DNA of 64,000 nt from REEB506 sp040381035. GTDB lineage: Bacteria; Pseudomonadota; Alphaproteobacteria; Caulobacterales; Aquidulcibacteraceae. Position 1 is the stretch's first letter; every line of letters starts with the position of its first letter. Position numbers and translations under genes: made by a program. The notes beneath the pieces were generated by a model. That model was not told the DNA's origin. It worked only from the letters and a program-made list of their open reading frames with translations, and made no database searches. Shown piece by piece: positions 45,091-55,001 of this stretch. The stretch is taken from NCBI GenBank assembly GCA_040381035.1, contig JBEIHY010000006.1, positions 7,315 through 71,314 of the forward strand, in the 5' to 3' direction.

Positions 45091-45918
45091 TCACGCGCTT
45101 GTGAACGCAATCGTCAATCGCTGAAATCCGGCAACGTCGATGTCTTCGGCGCGGGCCGTTGGCGCAAGTCCAGCTTGAGCGCACAGGGCGGCGGCGTCGC
45201 CAAGGCTGGCAAGACTGGAGCGCAGCATTTTCCGCCGCTGGCCGAAAGCCGCAGCGGTGACCTTTTCCAAAGCCGCCAGATCGGCGAAGGGCGTGGCCAG
45301 CGGAACCAAGCGCACCACGGCGCTGGCCACTTTGGGCGGCGGTGAAAACGCGCCCGGCGCCAGCGTGAGCGCCAGCTGCGCGGCGCACGCCGATTGGGCC
45401 AATACGGCAAGGCGCCCATAGGCATCCTGGCCCGGTTGGGCGGCGATCCGCTGGGCAACTTCCTTTTGAAACATCAGCGCCATCGGCCCGCGCCAAACGC
45501 CCGTCGCTTTCAACCATTTCACCAGCAATGGCGTGGCGACATTGTAGGGCAGGTTGGCCACGATGACCGCCGGCAAGGGCATATCCGCCAACAGCGCCGC
45601 TTCATCGATGTCCAGCGCGTCACCCAGTACGACGCGAAATTGGCCGTCGCTCTCGGCCGCCAGATCGGTGAGGAACTCAGCGAAGCGGGGATCTTTCTCC
45701 ACCGCAACGACCCGCGCGCCGGCCGCCAGTAGCGCCATGCTCAAACCGCCGGGACCAGGGCCAATTTCCAGCACGGTGCGCCCGCTGAGCGGCGCTGCAA
45801 TCGCGGCAATCCGATCCAGCAAGACAGGGTCGAGCAGGAAATGCTGGCCGAAGCCTTTTTTGGCGAACAAGCCTGCCGCGGTGAGGCGCGCCCGCAGATC
45901 GGCGGCGCTGCGGTTCAT
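45091..45918 (-). CDS. rsmA: 16S rRNA dimethyladenosine transferase
   Basis: SAM-dependent enzyme that dimethylates two adenines in the 3' helix of 16S rRNA. 275 residues. Motif I region FGQHFLLDP and LEIGPGPGGLSMALL near residue 50, and catalytic NLPYNVATPLL near residue 122, are present. It is last in the chain lptF-lptG-lptD-surA-pdxA-rsmA and overlaps pdxA by 4 bases. The lptD-surA-pdxA-rsmA order is widely conserved in proteobacteria. Confidence 0.96.
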   Translation of the reverse strand: MNRSAADLRARLTAAGLFAKKGFGQHFLLDPVLLDRIAAIAAPLSGRTVLEIGPGPGGLSMALLAAGARVVAVEKDPRFAEFLTDLAAESDGQFRVVLGDALDIDEAALLADMPLPAVIVANLPYNVATPLLVKWLKATGVWRGPMALMFQKEVAQRIAAQPGQDAYGRLAVLAQSACAAQLALTLAPGAFSPPPKVASAVVRLVPLATPFADLAALEKVTAAAFGQRRKMLRSSLASLGDAAALCAQAGLAPTARAEDIDVAGFQRLTIAFTSA

Positions 45919-46916
45919 CGGCGCCGCTGTTCGGCGAGCGTATGAGCCGTGCGCAAAGCGGAAAGGAAGCTGTCGGCGCGCGCGACGCCAGTTCCGGCAA
46001 TGTCATACGCAACGCCATGATCGGGCGAAGTGCGCACGATCGGCAAGCCGAGGGTGATGTTCACCCCGCTCCAGAAGTCGAGCATCTTGAGGGGGATCAA
46101 CCCTTGGTCATGATACATGCACAAGACGGCGTCGTACCTTTCGCGCGCGGCGGGATGGAACAGCGTGTCGGCGGGAGCCGGGCCTGAGACGTTGAGGCCA
46201 TGGGCGCGCAAAGCGGCAACTGCGGGCGCTATGATCTCAAGCTCTTCGCGCCCGTTTGCGCCGCTTTCGCCAGCATGCGGGTTTAGCCCGGCGACGGCGA
46301 TCCGCGGCGAAGCGATGGCAAAATCGCTCTGCAACGCTGCGTCGAGCAGCGTGGCGATGTCGATCAGCTTGGCGGTGGTTAACGCGCCGGCGGCGGCCGC
46401 GAGCGGGATATGCACGCTGGCCAGTGCGACCCGCAGGCCCGGCACAGCCAGCATCATCAGCGGGGCGGCCTTTGGCAATCCTGCGTCGGCGCACAAAACG
46501 CCGAGAAATTCGGTATGGCCGGGATGGGCAAAGCCGGCTTCATAAAGCGGCGCTTTGGCGATCGGCAGCGTGACCAGCGCGGCCGCCGCTTGGGCGCGAC
46601 AAAGCGCGACGCCTTCAGCGATGGAATCCAGAATGGATTGGGCGTTGGCCGGGTCGGGTCGGGCCGGGATCTCCTCCCTTGCCAGCGGTCGATGCAGAAC
46701 TGGGAGTGCTTCGCAAAACGCTGTTTCGGCCTCGCTTGGCGCTGCAATCGCCTGCACCGGTGCGACAATGCCCGCACGCGCGCCAGCGCGGGCCACAGCG
46801 CACGCGTCGCCGATAACAAAAAACGCAGGCTGCGCCCCGCCGGCCCAGGCCTTCGCAGCGATCTCAAGCCCGATCCCCGCAGGATCGCCCATTGAAATCG
46901 CGATGGGCAAGGACAT
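45915..46916 (-). CDS. pdxA: 4-hydroxythreonine-4-phosphate dehydrogenase
   Basis: NAD-dependent enzyme of the DXP-dependent vitamin B6 pathway. 333 residues. Motifs include the N-terminal SMGDPAGIG, metal-ligand regions HPGHTEFLG and HDQGLIPLKML, and RTSPDHGVAYDIAG. The start shares one base with the surA stop and the end overlaps rsmA, so it is firmly inside the operon. Confidence 0.96.
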   Translation of the reverse strand: MSLPIAISMGDPAGIGLEIAAKAWAGGAQPAFFVIGDACAVARAGARAGIVAPVQAIAAPSEAETAFCEALPVLHRPLAREEIPARPDPANAQSILDSIAEGVALCRAQAAAALVTLPIAKAPLYEAGFAHPGHTEFLGVLCADAGLPKAAPLMMLAVPGLRVALASVHIPLAAAAGALTTAKLIDIATLLDAALQSDFAIASPRIAVAGLNPHAGESGANGREELEIIAPAVAALRAHGLNVSGPAPADTLFHPAARERYDAVLCMYHDQGLIPLKMLDFWSGVNITLGLPIVRTSPDHGVAYDIAGTGVARADSFLSALRTAHTLAEQRRR

Positions 46917-48169
46917 CAGCTGCGTCGCGCGGCGCGGATATTGGCTTCGCGCCGAAGATTGCGCAGATAGCCTTGGGCCGCCTGCGCCAAGCCTTGATCA
47001 TACAGACGGTTCTCGACCTCGTCGCGGGTCGGGCCGCCGCCTTCGCGCCCACACACAACGAGCCCGGCGACGCCGTCAGCGGTGGTGAAGACGCCGGTAT
47101 TTCGGCCCGCTTCAATGCGCGCAACGCGATTGCGCAATTCGTCGCTGAGATCGCCGCCAGCGCTCACGCCCAGATCCGTCACCTTGGCGCCGGCGACCGG
47201 CTTGATCGCGGCTTCGAGTTGGGCGCACGCCGGATCGCCGGTCAAAACGCGATCCAAGGCGGCCCGGCTTGCTGCGGGGGCGGCCACCTCCATCAAGGCG
47301 ATGCGCAGGCTGGCAATTGGGTCGACGCCGTCGCGCTTTTCACGCAACGCCACAATCATCACCCCGCGGGCGGTTCGCACTGGCGCAGAAACCTGGCCTG
47401 GTTGCAGGGCCTTGATGGCTGTCACAAGGTCTGACGGCAATTCGTTTTCGGCCAGCCAGCCAAGATCGCCGCCGACCGCTGCAGTGGAGCTGCGCGAGAA
47501 CTGGCGCGCAACCTGGGGGAAGCGGGCCCCTTGGCGCATCCGATCAATCAGAGATTGACCGAGCGCTTCGGCCTCTTTGGCTTGGCTGTCGTCATCGGCC
47601 GGCAACAGGATTTCGGACAGCAAATATTGCGGACGCGTGGCGTTGGCCATGATCCGCTGCATGGTTTCGTTGATTTCACCGTCTGAAATCCGCACCCGGC
47701 CGCCATAGCGACGACCGACGAGCCGTTGCCACGTGGCTTCGGCCCGCATCTGCTGGCGCAGTGCGTTGGGCGACACGCCCGTGCCGCGCAACGCGGCTTC
47801 AAACTGTTGCGGCGTCTGCTGATTGGCGCGGGCCAAACGGGCGAACTGGTCTGTGACCTCTTTGTCCGGCACATCAACGCCGACGCGGCGCGCTTCCTGC
47901 AGCTGCAACGCTTCGTCGATCAATTGCCGCAAAGCGGCATTGGCCACTTCGCGAAACGACTCTTCCGTCGGCTCGATGCCAGCATTGATGAGGATCAGGA
48001 GGCCGCGCTGGCGCACATCGAATGTGGTGACCGGTTGATCATTAACGATCACCGCCACGCCTTCGGCTTGCGATTGGGCTTGCGCCGGCGGCGCAGTCAA
48101 GGGCGCGGCCAGCGCCGCGGCTAGGGCCGCAAACCCAAGGGCCGCAGTCCGGATAAAGGTGGCGATCAT
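46916..48169 (-). CDS. surA: Periplasmic peptidyl-prolyl isomerase SurA-like chaperone
   Basis: Chaperone for outer-membrane proteins such as LptD. 417 residues from the ATG at 48169, which starts a signal peptide (ending PPAQAQ). The SurA N-domain (VIVNDQPVTTFDVRQRGLLI) and one parvulin domain (YLLSEILLPADDD ... GGDLGWLAENELPSDL) are recognisable; a C-terminal helical region follows. Next to lptD and pdxA as usual. Confidence 0.92.
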   Translation of the reverse strand: MIATFIRTAALGFAALAAALAAPLTAPPAQAQSQAEGVAVIVNDQPVTTFDVRQRGLLILINAGIEPTEESFREVANAALRQLIDEALQLQEARRVGVDVPDKEVTDQFARLARANQQTPQQFEAALRGTGVSPNALRQQMRAEATWQRLVGRRYGGRVRISDGEINETMQRIMANATRPQYLLSEILLPADDDSQAKEAEALGQSLIDRMRQGARFPQVARQFSRSSTAAVGGDLGWLAENELPSDLVTAIKALQPGQVSAPVRTARGVMIVALREKRDGVDPIASLRIALMEVAAPAASRAALDRVLTGDPACAQLEAAIKPVAGAKVTDLGVSAGGDLSDELRNRVARIEAGRNTGVFTTADGVAGLVVCGREGGGPTRDEVENRLYDQGLAQAAQGYLRNLRREANIRAARRS

Positions 48170-48221
48170 TGTTGTGCAGCTCCGCAAAGTTCGTGCCGGG
48201 TGGGCCTGTCGCTTGCCTCGC

Positions 48222-50462
48222 TCATCGCGAAGGGGCGCCGAGCGACATCAGACCCACGCGGATGCTGAATCCCTCATCCGGGCCAAGGTTGCGATCAAAG
48301 GTTTCTGTCCGGCGATAGGCCAATTCCAGGAATGTGCAATCGTCGCGATAAGTAGCACGCAAATCTTGGGACAAATTTATGTCCCGCTGCAGATCGCGGC
48401 GGTTGCCATAGTCCAAACTCCAGTGTTTCGTCACCCTCGCGGCGAGATTGGCCTGCAGTTCGCGTGCCGGATTGGCGGCGCCGACAAAGGTCGGATCAAT
48501 ATCGAAATACCGCACGCTCGCTGAAAGGCGCCCGATACTGCCGCGGACATTGGCGTCCAGGCGATTGACGTTCAGATTTCTGTCATCAAGCTGCAGGCCT
48601 ACGCCGCCGCCGAACCGACGAAAATCGGCGCTGAGGGCGGCAACCAGATCGGAGGCGCCTTCCGGTAGATTTGCGCCTGGGCGGAAGCGATCGCTGGCCT
48701 CGCCGCGCCAACGCTGACCGACCAGGAGGCTGGCGCTGCCGGCGTCGGTGTTGACGGTCGTGCGGACACCATAAGCGGCCCGCGGGCCGGGCTCCCACAG
48801 ATCATAACCGGGCACGCCATTGGGGTTGAACAGGGCGGTCTCGTCCATCTCGAAGGCCAGCGAGTCTTCGTTGACAATGCGCGCGTCATTGCCGCGGCTG
48901 GAGCCCAGCGCAGCCATGGCGATTGGCTCCACCACCCAGGATGTGTTGGCGCCAGGCTTGATGAATGGCCAGCGCACCTGCACGCCGGCAACGCCTACGG
49001 AGCGGGTTAAGGTGTCGTCGCCGGACGCGACCGGGCCGTTGCGGATGGAATAGACGTCCGTACGCGCTTCGGCGAAGGGCGCCATGACCAAGCCCGGGCC
49101 AAAAACCCGATCGCGTGACCACTTGAACCCGCCCGACACGCGGCTGGACTGTGGTTCGCTCGAAGATCGGCTGAGATTGACGGCGGACGCCTGCAGCCGC
49201 AACTGGCCGTCAAACACGGGGTCGCGCACCACCCGTTCAGCTTCGATCAGGGGCGCAATCTGGGGCAAGAACAGGCTGGTGTCGCCAGCGCGCAGGCCTT
49301 GAATCGACAGCGCAGAAACGCTGACATAGCTGGCCTCATCCTGGCCAGAGAGGTTCACTTGGCTGACCAGGCGGGCATAGTCGCCCAGGAACTTGCCGCG
49401 CCGATCGCCGGCGCCGGCAATCTGATAGCGGCGCAGATAGAGATCGTCGGAGGTGCGCTCCAGCCCGAAGCCCCACTTCCAGTAACTGTTAATGTCAAAC
49501 AGTCCGGTTGCAAAGACATGCCCGCGGAGGGATTGCTCGCCGAACTTGTCGCCATTGTCGCCGAAATCTTGCTCATCCGTGAAGCTGCCGGCGATCGACA
49601 CTTGTCCTGACCAGAAGCGCTTGCGGTAGTCAAATTTGAGCAGCGGATTGACGAACTGATGTAACTGAGCGGAAACCGTCACCTCTTGTGACGGTGATAT
49701 CGCCCAATAATAGGGTTGATCCCAAAACAAGCCGAGGCGGCCGGTGCGGCCGATATCGGGGGCCAGAAACCCCGAGCGGCGTCCCGCGCCAGGATCGGGA
49801 TGGGCAAAGTATGGCAGGTACAGAACCGGCACGCCGCGCACAGCCAACCGCGCGTCGCGGTAGCTGATCATCTTGGTGTCTGGGTTCTGAGTGGCCCGGC
49901 GCGCGCGCAGCGACCATGTTGGACCGTTTTTGCCGTCTTTGCACACCGGGCAGGCGGTATAGGCCATCCGCTCCAATTGGCTCGAGCCGTCGGCCCGTCG
50001 CACGGCCGTGTTGGCCGCGATTGTCCCATTGGGCAAAAACTTGGCCCCGAACCCAACGGCAACGCCAGCGCCGAGATCTTCGGTGACTTCCAGCTCATCG
50101 GCCGAACGCACCGACCCATCGGCATCGATCAATTGGACGCCGCCGTGCGCGCGCACAGTGCGTTGGCCGCGATCATAGACGACACGTTCGGCCCGCAGCA
50201 GGCGCCCGCCATAGCGCGCCTCAACCCGGCCTTCGGCGATAATCAGATCGCTGGCCTCATCCTGGTAAAGACTATCGGCTTCGAGCACCACGACCGGATC
50301 ATCGGCTTGCGCCGCGTTGGGCGCAGGCTGGGCCATAGCGGCGCCGCTGGCGCCCAGCAGGGCGGCGGCCAGGGCGGCGCCGAACGGCCGCAACGATCGC
50401 GGCCGCGGCGGCGGCGGCGCAAGCGAGGCGCTGTCCAGCAAAGTTCGCCGTCCCGGCGTCAT
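48222..50462 (-). CDS. lptD: LPS-assembly outer-membrane protein LptD
   Basis: Outer-membrane translocon that inserts LPS. About 746 residues with a long N-terminal segment that includes the signal (ASGAAMAQ), a jellyroll periplasmic domain (VVVLEADSLYQDEASDLIIA), and a C-terminal beta-barrel. A CPVC pair (TACPVCKDG) and another Cys near the C-terminus (DDCTFLEL) could form the disulphides needed for maturation. I set the start at the ATG at 50462; starts at 50474 and GTG 50504 are possible. Lies just after lptG and lptF. Confidence 0.92.
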   Translation of the reverse strand: MTPGRRTLLDSASLAPPPPRPRSLRPFGAALAAALLGASGAAMAQPAPNAAQADDPVVVLEADSLYQDEASDLIIAEGRVEARYGGRLLRAERVVYDRGQRTVRAHGGVQLIDADGSVRSADELEVTEDLGAGVAVGFGAKFLPNGTIAANTAVRRADGSSQLERMAYTACPVCKDGKNGPTWSLRARRATQNPDTKMISYRDARLAVRGVPVLYLPYFAHPDPGAGRRSGFLAPDIGRTGRLGLFWDQPYYWAISPSQEVTVSAQLHQFVNPLLKFDYRKRFWSGQVSIAGSFTDEQDFGDNGDKFGEQSLRGHVFATGLFDINSYWKWGFGLERTSDDLYLRRYQIAGAGDRRGKFLGDYARLVSQVNLSGQDEASYVSVSALSIQGLRAGDTSLFLPQIAPLIEAERVVRDPVFDGQLRLQASAVNLSRSSSEPQSSRVSGGFKWSRDRVFGPGLVMAPFAEARTDVYSIRNGPVASGDDTLTRSVGVAGVQVRWPFIKPGANTSWVVEPIAMAALGSSRGNDARIVNEDSLAFEMDETALFNPNGVPGYDLWEPGPRAAYGVRTTVNTDAGSASLLVGQRWRGEASDRFRPGANLPEGASDLVAALSADFRRFGGGVGLQLDDRNLNVNRLDANVRGSIGRLSASVRYFDIDPTFVGAANPARELQANLAARVTKHWSLDYGNRRDLQRDINLSQDLRATYRDDCTFLELAYRRTETFDRNLGPDEGFSIRVGLMSLGAPSR

Positions 50463-50603
50463 CCCCGTCCTCATTGTCCCCGCTTTCACGGTCCCCGTTG
50501 GCACTATGCGGCGCCCCGACTGAATCGGTCCCGCGTCTCCGCATCGCCGACTCCCCCTTGCCCATCCTTCCTAACCGGCCTCACACTCCCCCCGCAAGCG
50601 TCG

Positions 50604-51710
50604 TCAACCGTCCTCAAAGTGGCTGAGCATCGCCATGGCTGCGAAGAATCCGGCAACCGGGGGCGCCCAGGCGGCAAGCGCGGCCGGCACAATCTCGGCC
50701 ATGGCAAAGGCGGCGGCGAACTGACCGGCGAAAAACAGAACCGCGCCAGCGACCAAACCGATCAATGTGGCGGCGGCTGTGCCGCCGAGCCGCGGCAGCC
50801 GCAGGGAGAATACTGCGCCAAGGCCGGCCATCGCGGCAAACATCAATGGCGTGGCCAACAGCGTTTGCCAGCGGAGCTGGTAACGCGTCGGCGTCAGGCC
50901 GGCGCTCTCAGCCTGGGCGATCACCGCCGGCAGGCGCCAGAAGGACAAAGCCTGCGGCGACATGAAGCGGTCGATCAGGGCGGCGGCGTCGATATTGGTG
51001 GGGATCGCCAGATGGTCCATGCGCACCGGCGGCTGGCCAGGGCGGGCTTCGACCACGCCGCTCAATTGCCAAAACCCGTCGCGCAGGGCGGCTTCTTGCG
51101 CACTGAGCCGGTGGCTGAAGACAGGTGCGCCGTCGGATTGGACATCAAAGAAAAAGAACAAGGCCTGCTTCAGGTTGGAGGTGGCGGCGTCGACCGTGGC
51201 GGCGTTGATGACGATTTGGCCGGCGGTGTCGCCTTGGCGCAACCAGACATCGCCGACTTGCGGTTTGCGGCCGTCGGTGGCGTCGAGATAAGCGGCCTTT
51301 TGAATTTCAAACTGCTCATAAAGGCGCGCCCCCACGGGATTGAGCAGCAGCGAACTGGCTAAACCCAGCAAGACTGCGAAGGCCACCGGCGGCCCCAGGA
51401 ACCGCCACGCAGACACGCCCGAGGCGCGAATGGCGACCAGCTCGCTCTTGCGGGCAAGCTGTGTCAAGGCCAGCATCGCGCCCGCCAAAATGATAAAGGG
51501 CAGGGTCTGCTCGAGCATTTTAGGCGTCTTCAGCGCCGTCAAGGCCACCGCATCAAGCAGCGTGATGTCGGTGCGGTCGCTCAAAACGCGTAATTGTTCA
51601 ACCACATCGACAAGCAAGATGGTGGCGGCCACCGCCGCCAGAATAATCGCAACGCCGATGGCGGTGCGCCAGAACAGATAACGGCCGAGCCGAGAAAACA
51701 GAAAGCTCAT
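50604..51710 (-). CDS. lptG: LPS export ABC permease LptG
   Basis: Inner-membrane permease of the LptB2FG exporter. 368 residues with six predicted membrane segments (three at each end) around a periplasmic beta-jellyroll domain. The LKTPKMLEQTLPFIILAGAM stretch and the KSELVAIRASGVSAWRF coupling helix are typical of the LptF/LptG family. It follows lptF by 3 bases. The order lptF-lptG-lptD places export and assembly genes in one unit. Confidence 0.93.
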   Translation of the reverse strand: MSFLFSRLGRYLFWRTAIGVAIILAAVAATILLVDVVEQLRVLSDRTDITLLDAVALTALKTPKMLEQTLPFIILAGAMLALTQLARKSELVAIRASGVSAWRFLGPPVAFAVLLGLASSLLLNPVGARLYEQFEIQKAAYLDATDGRKPQVGDVWLRQGDTAGQIVINAATVDAATSNLKQALFFFFDVQSDGAPVFSHRLSAQEAALRDGFWQLSGVVEARPGQPPVRMDHLAIPTNIDAAALIDRFMSPQALSFWRLPAVIAQAESAGLTPTRYQLRWQTLLATPLMFAAMAGLGAVFSLRLPRLGGTAAATLIGLVAGAVLFFAGQFAAAFAMAEIVPAALAAWAPPVAGFFAAMAMLSHFEDG

Positions 51711-51713
51711 CGG

Positions 51714-52847
51714 TCAAGCCCCCGCCGGCGCAGCCGCAAGCGGCAGAGCCGCGCCGCGGCCGGGCTTGGGCCGCGACCGCGCAAGGCTCAATCCGGCCGC
51801 CATCGCCACCCCAATCGCAAACACATACTGCAGCGGATTAAGGGCCGGATTGTCGACGCAGGCCGCGCCAATCCCCAGCGCCAGCAGACGCACGGCCAAA
51901 GCGATCGCGGCCGCAATCGCAATCCGCCGGCCAAGACCGAGCCGGCTGAACTCACCGCCCAGCAGCGCCGCCAAGGCAATCAGAGCCAAGGCGATATTGA
52001 GGATCGGAGAGGCTATGCGGGCATGGCCTTCCGCCAGAAAGGCCTTGCGGTTCTCAATGTCGAACAACGATGTGGGGTCACTATAGAAGAGTTCGCCCAG
52101 GAAACGGTCAGAAGACTTGAGAAAGTAGGAATCCGGTTTGCGGAAGAAGCCGCCCATCTCCAGGACATACTGATCATAACCCAAAACATCAATGCCGCCA
52201 TCGGGTTTGGGCTGCTGCACCTGGCCATCGCGCATGATCAGCGCCGGGGCGCCTTCGAGGGTGGCGATCCAGCCGCGTTTGGCGGTGTAGGTGACCGGCT
52301 TTTCCGGCTTGCGGTTGTCATGGATCAAAACGTCCCGCATCGCCCCGCCGGGAAGCGTTTCACGGGCATAAACGGTCAGGCCCGGGGCGGGTTTTGTGAA
52401 CGAGCCCTCGCGCACCAGCGACGCCGCCAAATCGTTGCGCACCTCAAAAACACTTTCGCGCATCTCCCGAAAGGCCGCCGGTTGCACCAGCGTTCCCAGT
52501 GCGAGGTGAAACAGGGCGCACAGCGCTGCCACCTTCAAGACCGGCGCGATGATCTGGCCGTTGGACATGCCGGCGGCGTAAACGACCACAATTTCGCTGT
52601 CGGTATGCATTCGGTTGATTGCATAGATCACCGCGAAGAACAGCGCTAAAGGCAAGATCAGAGCGACCAGTTGCGGCACCGCCAGCAGCGTGATCCATAA
52701 AAACGCCAAGCCTGAACGGCGATCATCGACGATTGTGTCAAGCTGAGCGAGGCTTTGGGTTAGCAATGCAAGCCCGGTCAGCCCGCCGAGAATCGCCAAA
52801 AGCGGCCCGATGATCTGACTGGCGAGGTAGGTTTGCACCTTGGTCAT
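51714..52847 (-). CDS. lptF: LPS export ABC permease LptF
   Basis: Partner of LptG in extracting LPS from the inner membrane. 377 residues with the same six-segment architecture. It has LVALILPLALFFAVIYAINR, HTDSEIVVVYAAGMSNG and the periplasmic domain beginning SVFEVRNDLAASLVREG. The gene is divergent from pepA across 166 bases. First gene of the operon; the downstream gene is the LptG paralogue. Confidence 0.93.
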   Translation of the reverse strand: MTKVQTYLASQIIGPLLAILGGLTGLALLTQSLAQLDTIVDDRRSGLAFLWITLLAVPQLVALILPLALFFAVIYAINRMHTDSEIVVVYAAGMSNGQIIAPVLKVAALCALFHLALGTLVQPAAFREMRESVFEVRNDLAASLVREGSFTKPAPGLTVYARETLPGGAMRDVLIHDNRKPEKPVTYTAKRGWIATLEGAPALIMRDGQVQQPKPDGGIDVLGYDQYVLEMGGFFRKPDSYFLKSSDRFLGELFYSDPTSLFDIENRKAFLAEGHARIASPILNIALALIALAALLGGEFSRLGLGRRIAIAAAIALAVRLLALGIGAACVDNPALNPLQYVFAIGVAMAAGLSLARSRPKPGRGAALPLAAAPAGA

Positions 52848-53013
52848 GGAATGGGCGTGTCCCCCGCAAACACGGCGAAAGCGCGGCCATGTGCGCCGTC
52901 ACTTTCCAAGTCGAGCGGGCACAGCTACCACTGCGCGCGCGTCGGTTGAAGCTGCGAATGAAGCGGCAGAGGATTGGCGCCCGGATTTTGAATTCAAAGG
53001 ACGATAAAAGGCG

Positions 53014-54510
53014 ATGGACGTTCGATTTGTCACCGAAGCCAAGGGCGATGCGATCGTCGTTATGGCGACTGAAGGCGGCCAGCTGACCGCCGCCGGCCAG
53101 GCGCTCGACGCCAAAACCGGCGCCGCCTTGAGCAAAGCCATCGCCGCCAGTCGGTTTGCCGGAGGCCCCGGCCAGATCGTGGAGGTTCTCAGTCCGCCGG
53201 GCCTTGACGCCAGCCGCCTGATCGCTGTTGGCGTCGGTTCGCCAGACAAGGCCGATGGGCTCAGCGCGGAGCGTTGGGCGGGGGCGGCCGTGCGCCGCCT
53301 GCTTACTTCCGGCGCAGAAAGGGCCAGCTTTGTCGCCGAGGGCTTAAAGCAGGTGTCGGCTGCTGAAGTCGCTGCCCGGGCCGCGGTTGGCGCGCGCCTC
53401 GCCGCCTATCGCTTCGACCGTTACCGCACCAAACTGAAGCCGGAACAGAAGCCATCTTTGCTGGAAGTCCAGATTGTCGCTGATGGCGCGGCTGCCGCTC
53501 AAGCCCGTTATGAGCCGGAAGCCAGTGTGGTGGACGGTGTGACGTTTGCCCGTGATCTCGTCAATGAACCGGCGAATATTCTGTACCCTGCGGAGTTCTC
53601 CGCCCGCCTGAAAGCCATGCTGGAGCCGCATGGCGTTGATGTGCAGGTGCTGGGCGAAAAGGCGATGGCCGAGCTGGGCATGAACACGCTGCTCGGCGTT
53701 GGCCGCGGCTCGACGCGCGAAAGCCAAATGGTGGTGATGAGCTGGAAGGGCGCGCGCAATAGCGCAGCCCAGCCAATTGCGCTCGTCGGCAAGGGCGTGA
53801 CGTTTGACACCGGCGGGATTTCGTTGAAGCCCGGTCCCGGCATGGAAGATATGAAAGGCGATATGGGCGGTGCGGCGGCTGTCGCCGGCGCGATGCTCGC
53901 CATCGCCAAGCGCAAGGCCAAAGCCAATGTCGTTGGTCTTGTCGGTCTCGTGGAGAACATGCCCGACGGCGACGCCCAACGCCCGGGCGATATCGTTACT
54001 TCAATGTCGGGTCAGACCATCGAAGTGCTCAACACCGACGCCGAAGGTCGTCTGGTCCTTGCCGATGTGATTTGGTATGCGCAGGAAAAGCACCAGCCGA
54101 AAGCGATCGTCGATCTCGCCACCCTCACCGGCGCAATCATCATCAGCCTCGGCCACGAACATGCCGGCCTCTTCAGCAATGACGATGAGTTGGCCAACGG
54201 CCTGATTGTCGCCGGTCTCGGCGAAGGCGAGCCGCTGTGGCGCCTGCCGCTGGGCCCGGGCTATGACAAGATGATGGACACGCCGAACGCCGACATGAAA
54301 AACATTTCCGGCAAAACCGCCGGCGGCTCGATCACTGGCGCGCAGTTTATCGGTCGATTTGTCAAGCCGGGTCAGGCCTGGGCGCATCTCGATATCGCCG
54401 GCACCGCTTGGAAACCGATGCCGAACGACGACCCGACGCAACCGAGCTGGGGGACCGGCTTTGGCGTTCGATTGCTCAATCGCCTCGTGGCGACGCGCTA
54501 CGAAGAGTGA
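53014..54510 (+). CDS. pepA: Leucyl aminopeptidase (M17)
   Basis: Two-metal hexameric aminopeptidase. 498 residues. The catalytic region is intact: GKGVTFDTGGISLKPGPGM near residue 257-275, MKGDMGGAAAV, and the metal-binding NTDAEGRLVLAD near residue 340. Ends with a 4-base overlap (GTGA) into holC. A pepA-holC pairing is common in proteobacteria. Confidence 0.96.
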   Translation: MDVRFVTEAKGDAIVVMATEGGQLTAAGQALDAKTGAALSKAIAASRFAGGPGQIVEVLSPPGLDASRLIAVGVGSPDKADGLSAERWAGAAVRRLLTSGAERASFVAEGLKQVSAAEVAARAAVGARLAAYRFDRYRTKLKPEQKPSLLEVQIVADGAAAAQARYEPEASVVDGVTFARDLVNEPANILYPAEFSARLKAMLEPHGVDVQVLGEKAMAELGMNTLLGVGRGSTRESQMVVMSWKGARNSAAQPIALVGKGVTFDTGGISLKPGPGMEDMKGDMGGAAAVAGAMLAIAKRKAKANVVGLVGLVENMPDGDAQRPGDIVTSMSGQTIEVLNTDAEGRLVLADVIWYAQEKHQPKAIVDLATLTGAIIISLGHEHAGLFSNDDELANGLIVAGLGEGEPLWRLPLGPGYDKMMDTPNADMKNISGKTAGGSITGAQFIGRFVKPGQAWAHLDIAGTAWKPMPNDDPTQPSWGTGFGVRLLNRLVATRYEE

Positions 54511-55001
54511 GTGGCGCGGCCGCCACCGCCGGGCCGGAGCTGTGGTTCTACCACCTCGAACGCTCCAGTCTGGAAGGCACATTGAGCTTGCTGCTTGAGC
54601 GTTGCCTGCAGCGCGGCTGGCGGGCGCTGGTTGTCAGCCCCGCGGCCGCGCGTTTGGCCGAACTGGATGAAAAGCTTTGGACCGCGCACGACGATAGTTT
54701 TCTGCCGCACGCGCGCGCCGGCAAGCCCGATGACGCGCGCCAGCCGATCCTGCTCAGCGCCAGCCTCGTTGAAAACGCCAATCAGGCGCAGGCGCTATTT
54801 CTGCTGGATCAGGCTTGGCATGAGCGGCTAGATGCCCCGGCGGCGGCCGGCTTTGCGCGGGTGTCTCTGATGTTTGACGGCGCCAACGCGGAGGCGCTGG
54901 CCGGCGCCCGCCAGCGCTGGACAGCGACGCGCAAAGCGGGATGGGCTGCGGCCTATTTCAAAGAAACCAGTCCCGGCAAATGGGAGAGACAACAGGCATG
55001 A
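54507..55001 (+). CDS. holC: DNA polymerase III chi subunit
   Basis: Clamp-loader accessory subunit that links the holoenzyme to SSB. About 164 residues from a GTG overlapping the pepA stop; a longer in-frame start (54408) lies inside pepA. Family features: ELWFYHLERSSLEGTLSLLL at the N-terminus, a shared LDEKLWTAHDDSFLPHA stretch, and FKETSPGKWERQ at the end. It overlaps a small lipoprotein gene by 4 bases. Confidence 0.93.
   Translation: MSGAAATAGPELWFYHLERSSLEGTLSLLLERCLQRGWRALVVSPAAARLAELDEKLWTAHDDSFLPHARAGKPDDARQPILLSASLVENANQAQALFLLDQAWHERLDAPAAAGFARVSLMFDGANAEALAGARQRWTATRKAGWAAAYFKETSPGKWERQQA

Noticed and set aside
49716..51362. 548-codon plus-strand frame across lptD and lptG
   Set aside because: It covers two genuine genes in the conserved lpt-surA-pdxA-rsmA operon; Gly/Arg/Gln-rich with no domain.
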